The notes beneath the pieces are model-generated. The model saw nothing but the letters and a program-made list of their open reading frames with translations, was not told the origin of the DNA and did no database searches. This document shows positions 29,464 through 37,739 of a DNA stretch of 64,000 nt, piece after piece (position 1 is the stretch's first letter; every line of letters starts with the position of its first letter). This DNA is from Naasia aerilata (GTDB taxonomy: Bacteria; Actinomycetota; Actinomycetes; Actinomycetales; Microbacteriaceae): the NCBI RefSeq assembly GCF_030296595.1, contig NZ_AP027731.1, positions 2,046,001 through 2,110,000 on the forward strand, in the 5' to 3' direction. The translations under genes were made by a program, and so were the position numbers.

Positions 29464-29551
29464 CTGACCGGATCACGGAGAATCAGTCACTCGTGAGCCG
29501 GTTCTCCCAGATCCAGGGCCGATGCGGGGCGGATCTTCGTGACTTGGTCAG
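29464..29551. repeat. TGACCGAATCACGGAG-family element, copy 2
   Basis: Left arm CTGACCGGATCACGGAG (29464-29480) and a diverged right arm ending GACTTGGTCAG (29541-29551). The arms pair imperfectly (about 16 of 21), suggesting an older copy next to copies 1a/1b. Confidence 0.7.
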
Positions 29552-29572
29552 GGAACGGGGCAGCGTGCCGGA

Positions 29573-30454
29573 TCAGAAGCGAGAGGCGACCTCGAACAGG
29601 ACTTCCTCGTCGCCGGCGTACACGCCCTCCCGGCGGGGCCAGTGCACGATGACCTCGTCGAACCCCAGCTCGGCGGCGCGTCCCTCCGCGTCCTGGTAGG
29701 CGTCGACGCTCTCCAGGGCGAACTGGGCGCCGGAGTCCAGGTTGAGGTAGCGCTGCAGCGGCCGTCCGGCGGCTTCCTCGGCGTCGCGGGAGAGCTCCAC
29801 CGCCTCGGCGACTCCGCGCCACCAGCCGTCCCGGGAGCTCTCGTCGCGCGACCGGCCGCCGAGCGTGATCCAGCCGTCGCCGCGTTCCGCCGCGTAGCGG
29901 ATGCCCTTCGGACCGTCGGCGGCGATCAGGAGCGGCACGCGCGGGGACTGGGCCGGAGTGCCGACCATGCGGGCCTTGTTCGCTGTGAACCACTCGCCCT
30001 TGAAGGAGATCCCATCCGACCCGGGCGGCTCGAAGCGGAGGAGGGCGTCGAGGCCGTCCGCGAACTCGACGAACCGCCGGTGCCGCTCGCCCGGCGTCAG
30101 CATCCGCTGATCGAGCACGGTCGCGTCGAAGCCGGTGCCGCCGGAGCCGAGGCCGAGCTGCACGCGGCCGCCCGAGATGTCGTCGAGCGTCGCCACATCT
30201 TTCGCGAACGTGACGGGGTGGCGGAAGTTGGGGGAGGCGACGAACGTGCCGAGGCGGATGTCCGTCGTCACCGTGGCGGCCGCGACCAGGGTGGGGATCG
30301 TCGCTCCCCACGGCTCGTCGGCGAGGCTGCGCCAGGACAGGTGGTCGTAGGTCCAGGCGGAGTCGAAGCCGAGCCCCTCCGCGCTGCTCCACAGTCGGCG
30401 GGCCTCCCGCCACGGCTGCTGGGGGAGGAGGACGATGCCGTGCCGCATCCTCAC
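29573..30454 (-). CDS. LLM-class flavin- or F420-dependent oxidoreductase
   Basis: 293 residues from GTG 30454; ATG 30448 (MRHGIVLLPQQPW) is an equally good start. Luciferase-like TIM barrel with WTYDHLSWRS, FVASPNFRHPVTFAKDVATL and QLGLGSGGTGFDA. The cofactor and substrate cannot be told from sequence. The GTG overlaps the stop of the hexapeptide-repeat gene upstream (GTGA), so the two share an operon. Confidence 0.8.
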   Translation of the reverse strand: MRMRHGIVLLPQQPWREARRLWSSAEGLGFDSAWTYDHLSWRSLADEPWGATIPTLVAAATVTTDIRLGTFVASPNFRHPVTFAKDVATLDDISGGRVQLGLGSGGTGFDATVLDQRMLTPGERHRRFVEFADGLDALLRFEPPGSDGISFKGEWFTANKARMVGTPAQSPRVPLLIAADGPKGIRYAAERGDGWITLGGRSRDESSRDGWWRGVAEAVELSRDAEEAAGRPLQRYLNLDSGAQFALESVDAYQDAEGRAAELGFDEVIVHWPRREGVYAGDEEVLFEVASRF

Positions 30455-30963
30455 GCCTCCAGATACATGCGGCTCAGCGCGACGTAGGTGTCCGCGTTGC
30501 GGCGGATCCCCTCGCGCTCCTCGTCGGTGAGCTCGCGGCGCACCTTGGCCGGCACCCCGGCCACAAGGGAGCCCGGAGGGATGACGGTGTCCTCCAGGAC
30601 CACCGCGCCGGCCGCCACGAGCGAGCCCGCGCCCACGACCGCCCGGTTGAGCACGGTCGCGCCCATCCCGATCAGGCAGTCGTCCTCGACGGTGCAGCCG
30701 TGCACGACCGCGCCGTGCCCGACGCTCACGCCGCTGCCGATCCGCACGGGAAGGCCGGGATCGCCGTGCACCACCACGTTGTCCTGGAGGTTGCTGCGCT
30801 CGCCGAGCTCGATCGCGTCCCGGTCCGCGCGCAGCACGGCGCCGAAGAACACGCTCGAGGTGGCGGCGAGAGTCACCCGGCCGATGAGCGTCGCGGTCGG
30901 CGCGACGAACGCGTCCTCCGCGATCGTGGGGTGGACACCGTCGAAGGGCAGCACAGTCGGCAT
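30451..30963 (-). CDS. Gamma-carbonic-anhydrase-like hexapeptide-repeat protein
   Basis: 170 residues of left-handed beta-helix repeats. Residues of the gamma-CA zinc site are visible: His in NLQDNVVVHGDPG and the HGAVVHGC pair (GVSVGHGAVVHGCTVEDD). RADRDAIELGERSNLQDN matches the Cam/PaaY-YrdA group, most members of which have unproven activity. A TAGCGT at 30970-30975 (minus strand), six bases before the ATG, predicts a leaderless transcript. Confidence 0.85.
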   Translation of the reverse strand: MPTVLPFDGVHPTIAEDAFVAPTATLIGRVTLAATSSVFFGAVLRADRDAIELGERSNLQDNVVVHGDPGLPVRIGSGVSVGHGAVVHGCTVEDDCLIGMGATVLNRAVVGAGSLVAAGAVVLEDTVIPPGSLVAGVPAKVRRELTDEEREGIRRNADTYVALSRMYLEA

Positions 30964-31007
30964 GCGCCCACGCTAGCGCCGAGCTGCGACACGGCTGCCG
31001 CCGGCAT

Positions 31008-31066
31008 CCGCATCACTCCGGACTGTCCGCACCGGAGACCGCTGCGGAGAGTCCCCAGTGGTGCGG
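31008..31066. repeat. Intergenic palindrome, CCGCATCA family, copy 2
   Basis: The arms at 31008-31031 (starting CCGCATCACTCCGGAC) and 31043-31066 pair at 20 of 24 positions around an 11-base loop. Its edge touches the stop codon of the aldo/keto reductase gene (TGA at 31067-31069, minus strand), as copy 1 touches the esterase stop. Confidence 0.8.
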
Positions 31067-32028
31067 TCAGGCGAACGCGTCCTCGACGACGGACCGGTCC
31101 TCCTCGGACAGGTCGAGCCCGAGCGCCTCGTGGACGGCGTCCCATTGGTGGGCGCTCCGCGGAGAGACGATCGGGGCGGTCACGAGAGGGTGCGCGCGGA
31201 GCCAGGCCAGGGCGAGCCCGGCCGTGCTGACCTCGAAGTCCCGGGCGAGGCGCGCGAGCCGCTCGACGCGCTCCAGCGCGCCTGGCGTGAACACGTCCGC
31301 GTAGATGGCGCCGGCCAGGCCGATGCGGCTGTTCGGGTGCACCTCCGCGCCGCCGAGGTACCGATCCGAGAGGATGCCACCGGCCAGCGGGGAGTACGGC
31401 GTGTAGCCGAGCCCCTCGGCGGAGGCCAGCGGCAGCAGGTCCCGCTCGTCCGCTCGGACGAGGAGGCTGAACGAGTTCTGCACCCACTCGGGACGGGGAG
31501 GCCCTCCGCATCGGCGACGCTCAGCAGCTCCTCCAGCTGCCCGGGCGTCACGTTGCTGCAGCCGTACGCGCGGATGGTGCCCTCCTCGAGCGCCGCCGCG
31601 AAGGCGGCGAGCGTCTCGGCCACGGGAGTGGACGGGTCCGGACCGTTGCTCAGGTAGAGGTCGACGCGGCCGAGGCGCCGGATGCTGGCCGCCAGCTGCC
31701 GGGCGATGTGCCCTCCGGAGAGGTCCATCCGGTCCTGGCCGGGCTCTGCGCGGCCGCCGACCTTGGTGGCGACGAGGGCATCCTCCGGCTCGCGCTCGCC
31801 GAGCCAGCGGCCGACCGCCTCCTCGCTCGCGCCGCCGCCGTACGTGTTCGCGGTGTCGATCACGCGGATGCCGAGCTCCCACGCCTCGTCGAGGCGCTCG
31901 AGACCCTGCTTGAGGGTGAGGCCCTTGCCGCGCGTGGCGACGGAGGCGCCGATGCCGCCGATCCCGCCCGCCCCGAAGAAGAACTCGGTGACGGCGATGC
32001 CGCTCCTGCCCAGCTGCACCTCGCGCAC
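31067..32028 (-). CDS. Aldo/keto reductase (frame break)
   Basis: About 320 residues. Catalytic-tetrad blocks of the AKR superfamily are visible: DTANTYGGGASE (Asp, Tyr) and LVATKVGG (Lys). The His position is occupied in a DLYLSNGPDP segment, where the typical LxxxHxxD His is replaced, so activity may differ. NADPH-dependent reduction of an aldehyde or ketone is the family role. The raw frame breaks after AEGLP; one more base in 31495-31498 gives PRPEWVQNSFSLLVRADE. A TAGCGT six bases before GTG 32028 predicts a leaderless mRNA. Confidence 0.82.
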
Positions 32029-32053
32029 CCGCTCACGCTAGCCCTCCTGCCGA

Positions 32054-32107
32054 GTACGTTCCGGCTCGAAAGGTAAGGCGCAACGTACATTCCGGGCCGG
32101 AACGTAC
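32054..32107. repeat. Intergenic palindrome, ACGTTCCGGCTCG family, copy 3
   Basis: GTACGTTCCGGCTCG (32054-32068) pairs with 32093-32107 at 14 of 15 positions around a 24-base loop. Unlike most copies it lies between two divergent starts (the aldo/keto reductase and ffh), so a terminator role for both flanking genes is unlikely here. Confidence 0.8.
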
Positions 32108-32140
32108 CAGGGGTCGACCCGGGGGCGGGGCGGCGGCGGG

Positions 32141-32146
32141 TAGACT
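32141..32146 (+). promoter_or_regulatory. -10 hexamer TAGACT of ffh (leaderless)
   Basis: TAGACT lies 9 bases upstream of the ffh ATG. The same TAGACTGT-GGCC context precedes rpsB (57155-57160), where a long leader follows. Confidence 0.5.
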
Positions 32147-32155
32147 GTCGGCCTT

Positions 32156-33715
32156 ATGGCGACCTTCGGTTCCCTCTCCGACCGGCTCACTCAGGCTCTC
32201 GCGAACCTCCGCAACAAGGGGCGGCTCAGCCCCGCGGACGTCGACTCCACGGTGCGCGAGATCCGGCGCGCCCTGCTCGAGGCGGACGTCAACCTCGACG
32301 TGGTCAAGCAGTTCACCGGCCGCATCCGCGAGCGCGCCCTCGAGGCGTCCGCCAGCCAGGCGCTCAACCCGGCCCAGCAGGTCGTCCAGATCGTCAACGA
32401 GGAGCTCGTCGGCATCCTCGGCGGCCAGCAGCGCCGCCTCGAGTTCGCCAAGCGCCCGCCGACCGTGATCATGCTCGCCGGCCTCCAGGGCGCAGGAAAG
32501 ACCACCCTGGCCGGCAAGCTCGCGCGCTGGCTCGTCAAGGAGGGCCACCGCCCGCTGCTCGTCGCCGCCGACCTCCAGCGCCCGAACGCCGTCACCCAGC
32601 TCCAGGTCGTGGGCGAGCAGGCCGGCGCCGCCGTGTTCGCGCCCGAGCCCGGCAACGGCGTGGGCAACCCGGTGCGGGTCGCCAAGGACTCGATGCGCTT
32701 CGCGACGGACAAGCAGTACGACGTGGTCGTCATCGACACTGCGGGCCGCCTGGGCGTCGACGCGGACATGATGAAGCAGGCCGCGGACATCCGGAAGGCC
32801 ACCGACCCGGACGAGGTCCTGTTCGTCATCGACGCGATGATCGGCCAGGACGCCGTCACCACGGCTCGCGCCTTCCAGGACGGCGTCGACTTCACCGGCG
32901 TGGTCCTCACCAAGCTCGACGGCGACGCCCGCGGCGGTGCGGCCCTGTCCGTCGCCTCCGTGACCGGACGGCCGATCCTCTTCGCCTCGACGGGCGAGCG
33001 GCTCGAGGACTTCGAGCCCTTCTACCCCGACCGCATGGCGAGCCGCATCCTCGACCTCGGCGACATCCTCACCCTCATCGAGCAGGCCCAGTCGGCCTTC
33101 GACGAGGAGGAGGCCCGCAAGGTCGCGGAGAAGTTCGCGACCGACAGCTTCACGCTCGAGGACTTCCTCAAGCAGATGCAGCAGTTGCGCAATATGGGCT
33201 CGATCAAGAAGATGATCGGGATGCTGCCGGGCGCCAAGGGCATGCGCGAGCAGCTCGACAACTTCGACGAGCGCGACATCGTCCGCACCGAGGCGATCAT
33301 CCAGTCGATGACGCGCGCCGAGCGGCTGAACCCCAAAATTCTCAACGGCTCGCGCCGCCTTCGCATCGCGCGGGGCTCCGGCATGACCGTGACGGACGTG
33401 AACCAGCTCGTCCAGCGCTTCGAGCAGGCCGCGAAGATGATGAAGACGGTCGCCAAGGGCGGCGTCCCGCAGGTGCCCGGCATGGGGCCCGTCCCGGGCG
33501 CGAGCTACCGCGGCAAGCCGCAGAAGAAGAAGCAGTCGGGGTCCCGGTCCGGCAACCCCGCCAAGCGTGCCGCCGAGAACGCGGCATTCGCGGCGTCCGC
33601 CGCGGCGCCCGCGTCGGGCAACGGGTCGGGCTTCGGCCTGGGCGGCGCCGCACGCGGGGCCGACGCGCCGAGCGAAGAGGACCTCGCGGCGCTGCAGAAG
33701 CTCCTCGGCCGCTGA
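32156..33715 (+). CDS. ffh: Signal recognition particle protein Ffh
   Basis: 519 residues. The N and G domains carry LQGAGKTTLAGKLA, DTAGRLGVD and TKLDGDARGG. The methionine-rich M domain (about 330-450: FLKQMQQLRNMGSIKKMIGM, RIARGSGMTVTDVNQL) binds signal peptides and 4.5S RNA. The tail is Ala/Gly/Ser-rich and ends EEDLAALQKLLGR. It targets nascent membrane and secreted proteins to FtsY. No frame break was seen. Confidence 0.97.
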   Translation: MATFGSLSDRLTQALANLRNKGRLSPADVDSTVREIRRALLEADVNLDVVKQFTGRIRERALEASASQALNPAQQVVQIVNEELVGILGGQQRRLEFAKRPPTVIMLAGLQGAGKTTLAGKLARWLVKEGHRPLLVAADLQRPNAVTQLQVVGEQAGAAVFAPEPGNGVGNPVRVAKDSMRFATDKQYDVVVIDTAGRLGVDADMMKQAADIRKATDPDEVLFVIDAMIGQDAVTTARAFQDGVDFTGVVLTKLDGDARGGAALSVASVTGRPILFASTGERLEDFEPFYPDRMASRILDLGDILTLIEQAQSAFDEEEARKVAEKFATDSFTLEDFLKQMQQLRNMGSIKKMIGMLPGAKGMREQLDNFDERDIVRTEAIIQSMTRAERLNPKILNGSRRLRIARGSGMTVTDVNQLVQRFEQAAKMMKTVAKGGVPQVPGMGPVPGASYRGKPQKKKQSGSRSGNPAKRAAENAAFAASAAAPASGNGSGFGLGGAARGADAPSEEDLAALQKLLGR

Positions 33716-33780
33716 CGGGCCCGCGGACGTAGGCGGACGGCGCCCTCGTCCCCTCCCGGTCCTCCGTCCTGTCCACCTGC

Positions 33781-33878
33781 GCGGATCAGGAAAACGCTTC
33801 GCGGATCAGGACACTCGGCCGTTCTCGCACGCCCTCCAGGAACTTCAGCGGCGTGTCGAGGGCGATCTCCTGATCCGC
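33781..33878. repeat. Intergenic element with GCGGATCAGGA arms
   Basis: Two direct copies of GCGGATCAGGA (33781-33791 and 33801-33811) are followed by the exact inverse TCCTGATCCGC (33868-33878). It lies in the 234-base gap between ffh and the PEBP-family gene. The duplicated left arm matches the plan of the element at 29286-29416. Confidence 0.7.
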
Positions 33879-33949
33879 GCGGACCGGCTCCCCGGATGCA
33901 TTCAGGCGAATGGATCGTAGGCTGACGACACCAGACCGAAGGAGCCCCT

Positions 33950-34483
33950 GTGAGCGAGCACGACCCGTACGCCATCTTCAACTCCGTCCCCTCGTTCGAG
34001 GTGACGAGCACCGACGTCAGCCACGGCGAGCTCGTGCCGGCCCCGCACTGGGGCGACAGCGGTGGCGGCGACGACGTGTCCCCGCAGCTGTCCTGGAGCG
34101 GCGCTCCCGAGGGCACCAAGAGCTTCGCCGTGACCGTCTACGACCCGGATGCGCCCACCGCCTCCGGCTTCTGGCACTGGGCCGTCTACAACATCCCCGC
34201 CGGCGTCACCGAGCTCGCACAGAACGCGGGCGCCGCGGGTGGGGACCTCCCCGCGGGGGCCCGCACGCTCAAGAACGAGATGCGGCTCGCGCAGTACAGC
34301 GGCCCGACGCCGCCGGACGGAACGGGGCGTCACCGCTACTTCTTCGTGGTGTGGGCCCTCGACACGACGCTCGACCTCGACCCCGAGGCGACGCCGGCCA
34401 TCCTCGGCTTCAACGCCGGCTTCCACGCGCTGGGCCGCGGCACCCTCGTCGCGACCGCCGAGTACGGCGACATCCCGGCCTAG
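33950..34483 (+). CDS. YbhB/YbcL-type phosphatidylethanolamine-binding-like protein
   Basis: 177 residues from GTG 33950, preceded by GAAGGAGC. PEBP-family blocks are visible: SPQLSWSGAPEGTKSFAV, VYDPDAPTASGFWHWAVYNI (the DPDAP and HW ligand-site motif) and GPTPPDGTGRHRYFFVVWAL. Bacterial members bind small anionic ligands, but a physiological role is not established. A TAGGCT hexamer at 33918-33923 may be its -10. It is followed by a bidirectional hairpin shared with the convergent sulfurtransferase gene. Confidence 0.88.
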   Translation: MSEHDPYAIFNSVPSFEVTSTDVSHGELVPAPHWGDSGGGDDVSPQLSWSGAPEGTKSFAVTVYDPDAPTASGFWHWAVYNIPAGVTELAQNAGAAGGDLPAGARTLKNEMRLAQYSGPTPPDGTGRHRYFFVVWALDTTLDLDPEATPAILGFNAGFHALGRGTLVATAEYGDIPA

Positions 34484-34493
34484 GCTCGCCTGC

Positions 34494-34526
34494 GAGACGG
34501 GGACGGCGCTAAGGCGTCCCCGTCTC
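34494..34526. terminator. Bidirectional hairpin between convergent genes
   Basis: GAGACGGGGACG (34494-34505) pairs perfectly with CGTCCCCGTCTC (34515-34526) around a nine-base loop. The stop codon of the minus-strand sulfurtransferase (34509-34511) lies in the loop. It can terminate transcription from both sides. Confidence 0.7.
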
Positions 34527-35339
34527 GATCGGGAGCTCGGTGCGGCTGTACTGGGACCAGGAACCCGGGTAGAGGCGCCCCGGGCCGAACCCGGCGTACT
34601 CGAGGGTCAGCAGGTTGTGGGTGGCGGTGACGCCGGAGCCGCAGTAGGAGATCACCGGCGTGCCCTCACGCACGCCGACGCGCTCGAACCGCTCGCGCAG
34701 CACCTCGCGGGGGAGCAGGCGGCCGTGCTCGTCCAGGTTCTCGCGGCACGGGACGCTGACCGCGCCGGGGATGTGACCGGCCCGCGGATCGACGGGCTCG
34801 TTCTCGCCGCGGTAGCGGTCCCCGTTCCGCGCGTCGATCACGACGTCCTCGACGCCCGGCTGCTCTTCGGTCGCCCGCAGCTCCTCCAGCTGAGCGATGT
34901 GCTCGCGCGGCCACGGGGCGGCGGTGAAGGTCGCCGCAGGACGGCGGACGGGGTCCGGCTCGAGCGCTCCCGGGTAGGACTGGATGCCTCCGTCGAGGAA
35001 GGCGGCCTCGTGGCCGAGCGCTCGCAGCATCCACACGAGCCGAGCCGCGATGACCCCGCCCTCGTCGTCGTAGGCGATGACGACGTCGCCGTCCCCGATG
35101 CCGAGGGCCGCCATGCCGTCCGCGAAGTCGATCGGATCCGGAAGCGGATGCCGGCCCGCAGCGTCCGAGGATGGCCCGCTGAGCCGCTCCTCGAGCTCGA
35201 CGAAGACCGCGCCCGGAATATGCCCGGCGTCGTATGCACCCCGGCTCGACCGGCCGTCGAGGTACCAGCGGACGTCGGCGAGGACGACTTCGGAGCGGTG
35301 TTCGGCGAGCCAGGAGGGGGACACGACGGGAGGGATCAC
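34509..35339 (-). CDS. Two-domain sulfurtransferase (rhodanese / 3-mercaptopyruvate type)
   Basis: 276 residues with two rhodanese-like domains. The first (about 1-130) lacks the catalytic Cys; the second has the active-site loop VISYCGSGVTA with the Cys. Blocks GAYDAGHIPGAVFVELEE and RAGHIPGAVSVPCRENLDE are typical. It transfers sulfane sulfur from thiosulfate or 3-mercaptopyruvate to an acceptor. The start is GTG 35339; TAGCGT seven bases before it suggests a leaderless mRNA. Confidence 0.9.
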   Translation of the reverse strand: MIPPVVSPSWLAEHRSEVVLADVRWYLDGRSSRGAYDAGHIPGAVFVELEERLSGPSSDAAGRHPLPDPIDFADGMAALGIGDGDVVIAYDDEGGVIAARLVWMLRALGHEAAFLDGGIQSYPGALEPDPVRRPAATFTAAPWPREHIAQLEELRATEEQPGVEDVVIDARNGDRYRGENEPVDPRAGHIPGAVSVPCRENLDEHGRLLPREVLRERFERVGVREGTPVISYCGSGVTATHNLLTLEYAGFGPGRLYPGSWSQYSRTELPIETGTP

Positions 35340-35410
35340 CCGTCCTACGCTACGGGGCCCAAGGGGGCGCGTGTCCGGAGGCGCATTCTGCAGCGGCGAT
35401 ACTGGACGGG

Positions 35411-36214
35411 ATGAGTATCGACGCGTTCGCCGCCACCTCCCTCCCCGTCCGAGTCGGCGTGCAGATCGCGCCGCAGCACGCGCTCTACCCGAAGATCCGC
35501 GAGGCCGTGCAGGAGGTCGAGGACCTCGGCGTCGACGTGCTCTTCAACTGGGACCACTTCTTCCCGCTGCACGGCGAGCCGGACGGCCTCCACTTCGAGG
35601 CCTGGTCGCTCCTCGCGGCGTGGGCCGAGCAGACCTCGCGGATCGAGCTCGGACCGCTCGTCAACTGCAACACGTACCGCAACCCGAACCTCCAGGCCGA
35701 CATCGCCCGGACGATCGACCACATCAGCGGCGGCCGTCTCATCTTCGGCACCGGCTCCGGCTGGTTCCAGCGCGACTACGACGAGTACGGCTACGAGTTC
35801 GGCACCGCCGGGCAGCGCCTCGACGCGCTCGCCCGGGACCTGCCGATCATCCGGGACCGCTGGACGAAGCTGAACCCGGCTCCGGTCCGCGACATCCCGA
35901 TCCTCATCGGCGGCGGCGGCGAGAAGAAGACCCTCCGCATCGTCGCCGAGCACGCCTCCATCTGGCACAGCTTCTCCAACACCGAGACGCTCGAGCGCAA
36001 GCTCGGCATCCTGGCGGGGCACGCGGATGCGGTGGGCCGCGACGTCCGCGAGATCGAGATCTCGACCGGCGTCGAGCTCGACTTCTCCGAGGGCCTCCTC
36101 GAGGCGCAGCACGCGCTCGGCGTCCGGCTGTTCACTGTCGGCCTGAGCGGTCCGGACTACGACATGGCGCCCGTGCGCCGGCTGCTGGCCTGGCGCGACG
36201 CCGCCAACGCCTGA
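35411..36214 (+). CDS. LLM-class F420-dependent oxidoreductase
   Basis: 267 residues, a short luciferase-like TIM barrel with LFNWDHFFPLHGEPDG, PLVNCNTYRNPNLQADIART and FGTGSGWFQRDYDEYG. The WDHF and NCNTYRNP blocks are typical of F420-binding LLM enzymes with unknown substrate. A GATACT hexamer (35398-35403) seven bases before the ATG suggests a leaderless transcript. The next gene is convergent, separated by a TGACCGAATCACGGAG-type palindrome. Confidence 0.8.
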   Translation: MSIDAFAATSLPVRVGVQIAPQHALYPKIREAVQEVEDLGVDVLFNWDHFFPLHGEPDGLHFEAWSLLAAWAEQTSRIELGPLVNCNTYRNPNLQADIARTIDHISGGRLIFGTGSGWFQRDYDEYGYEFGTAGQRLDALARDLPIIRDRWTKLNPAPVRDIPILIGGGGEKKTLRIVAEHASIWHSFSNTETLERKLGILAGHADAVGRDVREIEISTGVELDFSEGLLEAQHALGVRLFTVGLSGPDYDMAPVRRLLAWRDAANA

Positions 36215-36239
36215 GCCGGGCGACCTCCGCAGGTCGGCG

Positions 36240-36327
36240 CTGACCGAATCACGGAGGTTCCCGCAAGGAGTGTCCTGCTTCGGCATCCGGACGCTCGCCA
36301 CGGCCCGAATCTCCGTGAGTCGGTCAG
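36240..36327. repeat. TGACCGAATCACGGAG-family element, copy 3
   Basis: Arms CTGACCGAATCACGGAGG (36240-36257) and TCTCCGTGAGTCGGTCAG (36310-36327) lie within 21-base arms that pair at 19 positions around a 46-base interior. It is between the convergent LLM and YbdK-like genes, the same setting as copies 1 and 2. Confidence 0.82.
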
Positions 36328-36389
36328 CAGCTCCGGACAGTCAGCGCGAGAAGCGCGAGGAGCGCCCCGGTGACGCCGGCAGGCCGAAC

Positions 36390-37529
36390 TCAGGCGCGCG
36401 GCAGCCCGTCGCGGAGCTCTGCGACCAGAGCGGCGACGACCGCCTTCAGGCTTCCGCCGTTCCGCGCGGACGTCGTGAGCTGGCGCTCGTAGCTCGCGCC
36501 CCGGTCCAGGATGACGTCGAGCTCGTGCAGCTCGTCCAGGCAGCCGAGCCGCTCGGCGACCGGCTCGAGGCGCGTGATCAGGTCGCGCGTGTCGTCGCGG
36601 ACGAGCCGCTCGTCGCCTGCCGCGTTCTGGATGAGGATCGTCTCCATCCCGTACCGGGCGGCGCGCCACTTGTTCTCCTTGACGAACCAGGGCTGCATGC
36701 TCGGCGGCTCGATGCCCCGGTCGAGCATGGACGACAGGTCCTCGACGAGGCACTGCACGAGGGCCGTCATCGCGCGCACCTCGGACACCGTCGACAGCCC
36801 GTCGCAGGCGCGCACCTCGATGGTCCCCCAGCGCGGGGACGGCCGGATGTCCCACCGGATCTCGTCGAAGTGGTCGATCACGCCCACGTGCGTGAGGTCG
36901 GCGACCAGAGACTCGTACTCGCTCCACTCGGTGAGGTGCGGCGGGAGCCCGGCGGTCGGCAGCTGCTGGAACATCAGGGCCCGGTTGGACGCGTACCCGG
37001 TGGCCTCGCCGCTCCAGAACGGGCTGGAGGCCGACAGCGCCTGCAGGTGCGGGTAGTAGGGGAGGAGCCCCGCGAGGATCGGCAGGACCTTGGCCTGATC
37101 GTCGATCCCCACGTGCATGTGGACGCCCCAGATGAGCATCTGCCGTCCCCACCACTGCGTGCGGTCGATGAGGGTCGCGTAGCGCTCCTTGTCCGTCACG
37201 CGCTGCTGCGTCCATTGGGCGAAGGGATGGGTCCCCGCGCACATGAGATCGACGCCGAGCGGCTCGGCCGCATCCCGGACCTGGGCGATTGTCTCCTCCA
37301 GGTCGCCCACGGCGCCGAGCACCGTCTTGTGCACTCCGGACACGACCTCGACCGTGTTGGTCAGCAGCTCGGCCGTGATGCGGGAGAAGCCCTCGTCGTC
37401 GGTCAGGTCGAGCGTGGAGAGGATCTCAGGCGCCGCGGGGGCGAGATCGCCGCTGGCATGGTCGACGAGCGCGAGCTCCCACTCGACGCCGAGATCGGAT
37501 CGCGCTGAACGGGCGAATTCGATGGCCAC
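36390..37529 (-). CDS. YbdK-type carboxylate-amine (glutamate-cysteine) ligase
   Basis: 379 residues from GTG 37529. GCS2-family blocks are visible: GVEWELALVD near residue 14, ELLTNTVEVVSGVH, WGVHMHVGIDD and PSPRWGTIEVRACD. YbdK proteins join glutamate and cysteine weakly in vitro; the native amine is often unknown. In actinobacteria, relatives such as EgtA serve ergothioneine formation, but no egt genes are nearby. A CAGGAT hexamer six bases before the GTG is consistent with a leaderless mRNA. Confidence 0.88.
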   Translation of the reverse strand: MAIEFARSARSDLGVEWELALVDHASGDLAPAAPEILSTLDLTDDEGFSRITAELLTNTVEVVSGVHKTVLGAVGDLEETIAQVRDAAEPLGVDLMCAGTHPFAQWTQQRVTDKERYATLIDRTQWWGRQMLIWGVHMHVGIDDQAKVLPILAGLLPYYPHLQALSASSPFWSGEATGYASNRALMFQQLPTAGLPPHLTEWSEYESLVADLTHVGVIDHFDEIRWDIRPSPRWGTIEVRACDGLSTVSEVRAMTALVQCLVEDLSSMLDRGIEPPSMQPWFVKENKWRAARYGMETILIQNAAGDERLVRDDTRDLITRLEPVAERLGCLDELHELDVILDRGASYERQLTTSARNGGSLKAVVAALVAELRDGLPRA

Positions 37530-37592
37530 GGCGTCATCCTGTCACGACACCCGTCATCGGCCCCTCGCGGAACGTCGAGAAACGCGGCCGGC

Positions 37593-37657
37593 CGGCGGAA
37601 GTCCTCCCCCGGAAGCCGCCCCGAGGCACCCGCGGCAGCAAGGAGGAACCTCCGCCG
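37593..37657. repeat. Imperfect palindrome between divergent genes
   Basis: CGGCGGAAGTCCTCC (37593-37607) is the near-inverse of GGAGGAACCTCCGCCG (37642-37657). It lies between the divergent YbdK-like and EamA genes, about 70-80 bases from each start. An operator or a mobile palindrome are both possible. Confidence 0.55.
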
Positions 37658-37727
37658 CGTTCCTGCCAGCCACCGTCGACACGATGCCGTGTCCGATCGC
37701 CGCGAGTGCGGTGTCGGAGGGGCGAAC

Positions 37728-37733
37728 TAGCGT
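37728..37733 (+). promoter_or_regulatory. -10 hexamer TAGCGT of the EamA gene (leaderless)
   Basis: TAGCGT ends six bases before GTG 37740. The exact TAGCGT-n6/7-start arrangement also occurs at 30963, 32028, 35339 and 53009. Confidence 0.5.
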
Positions 37734-37739
37734 GGACGA

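Larger units (their letters stand above)
29265..29572. other. 308-base gap between ftsY and a convergent LLM gene
   Basis: It contains no coding sequence. It is filled almost entirely by two TGACCGAATCACGGAG-family palindromes at 29286-29416 and 29464-29551. Confidence 0.7.
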
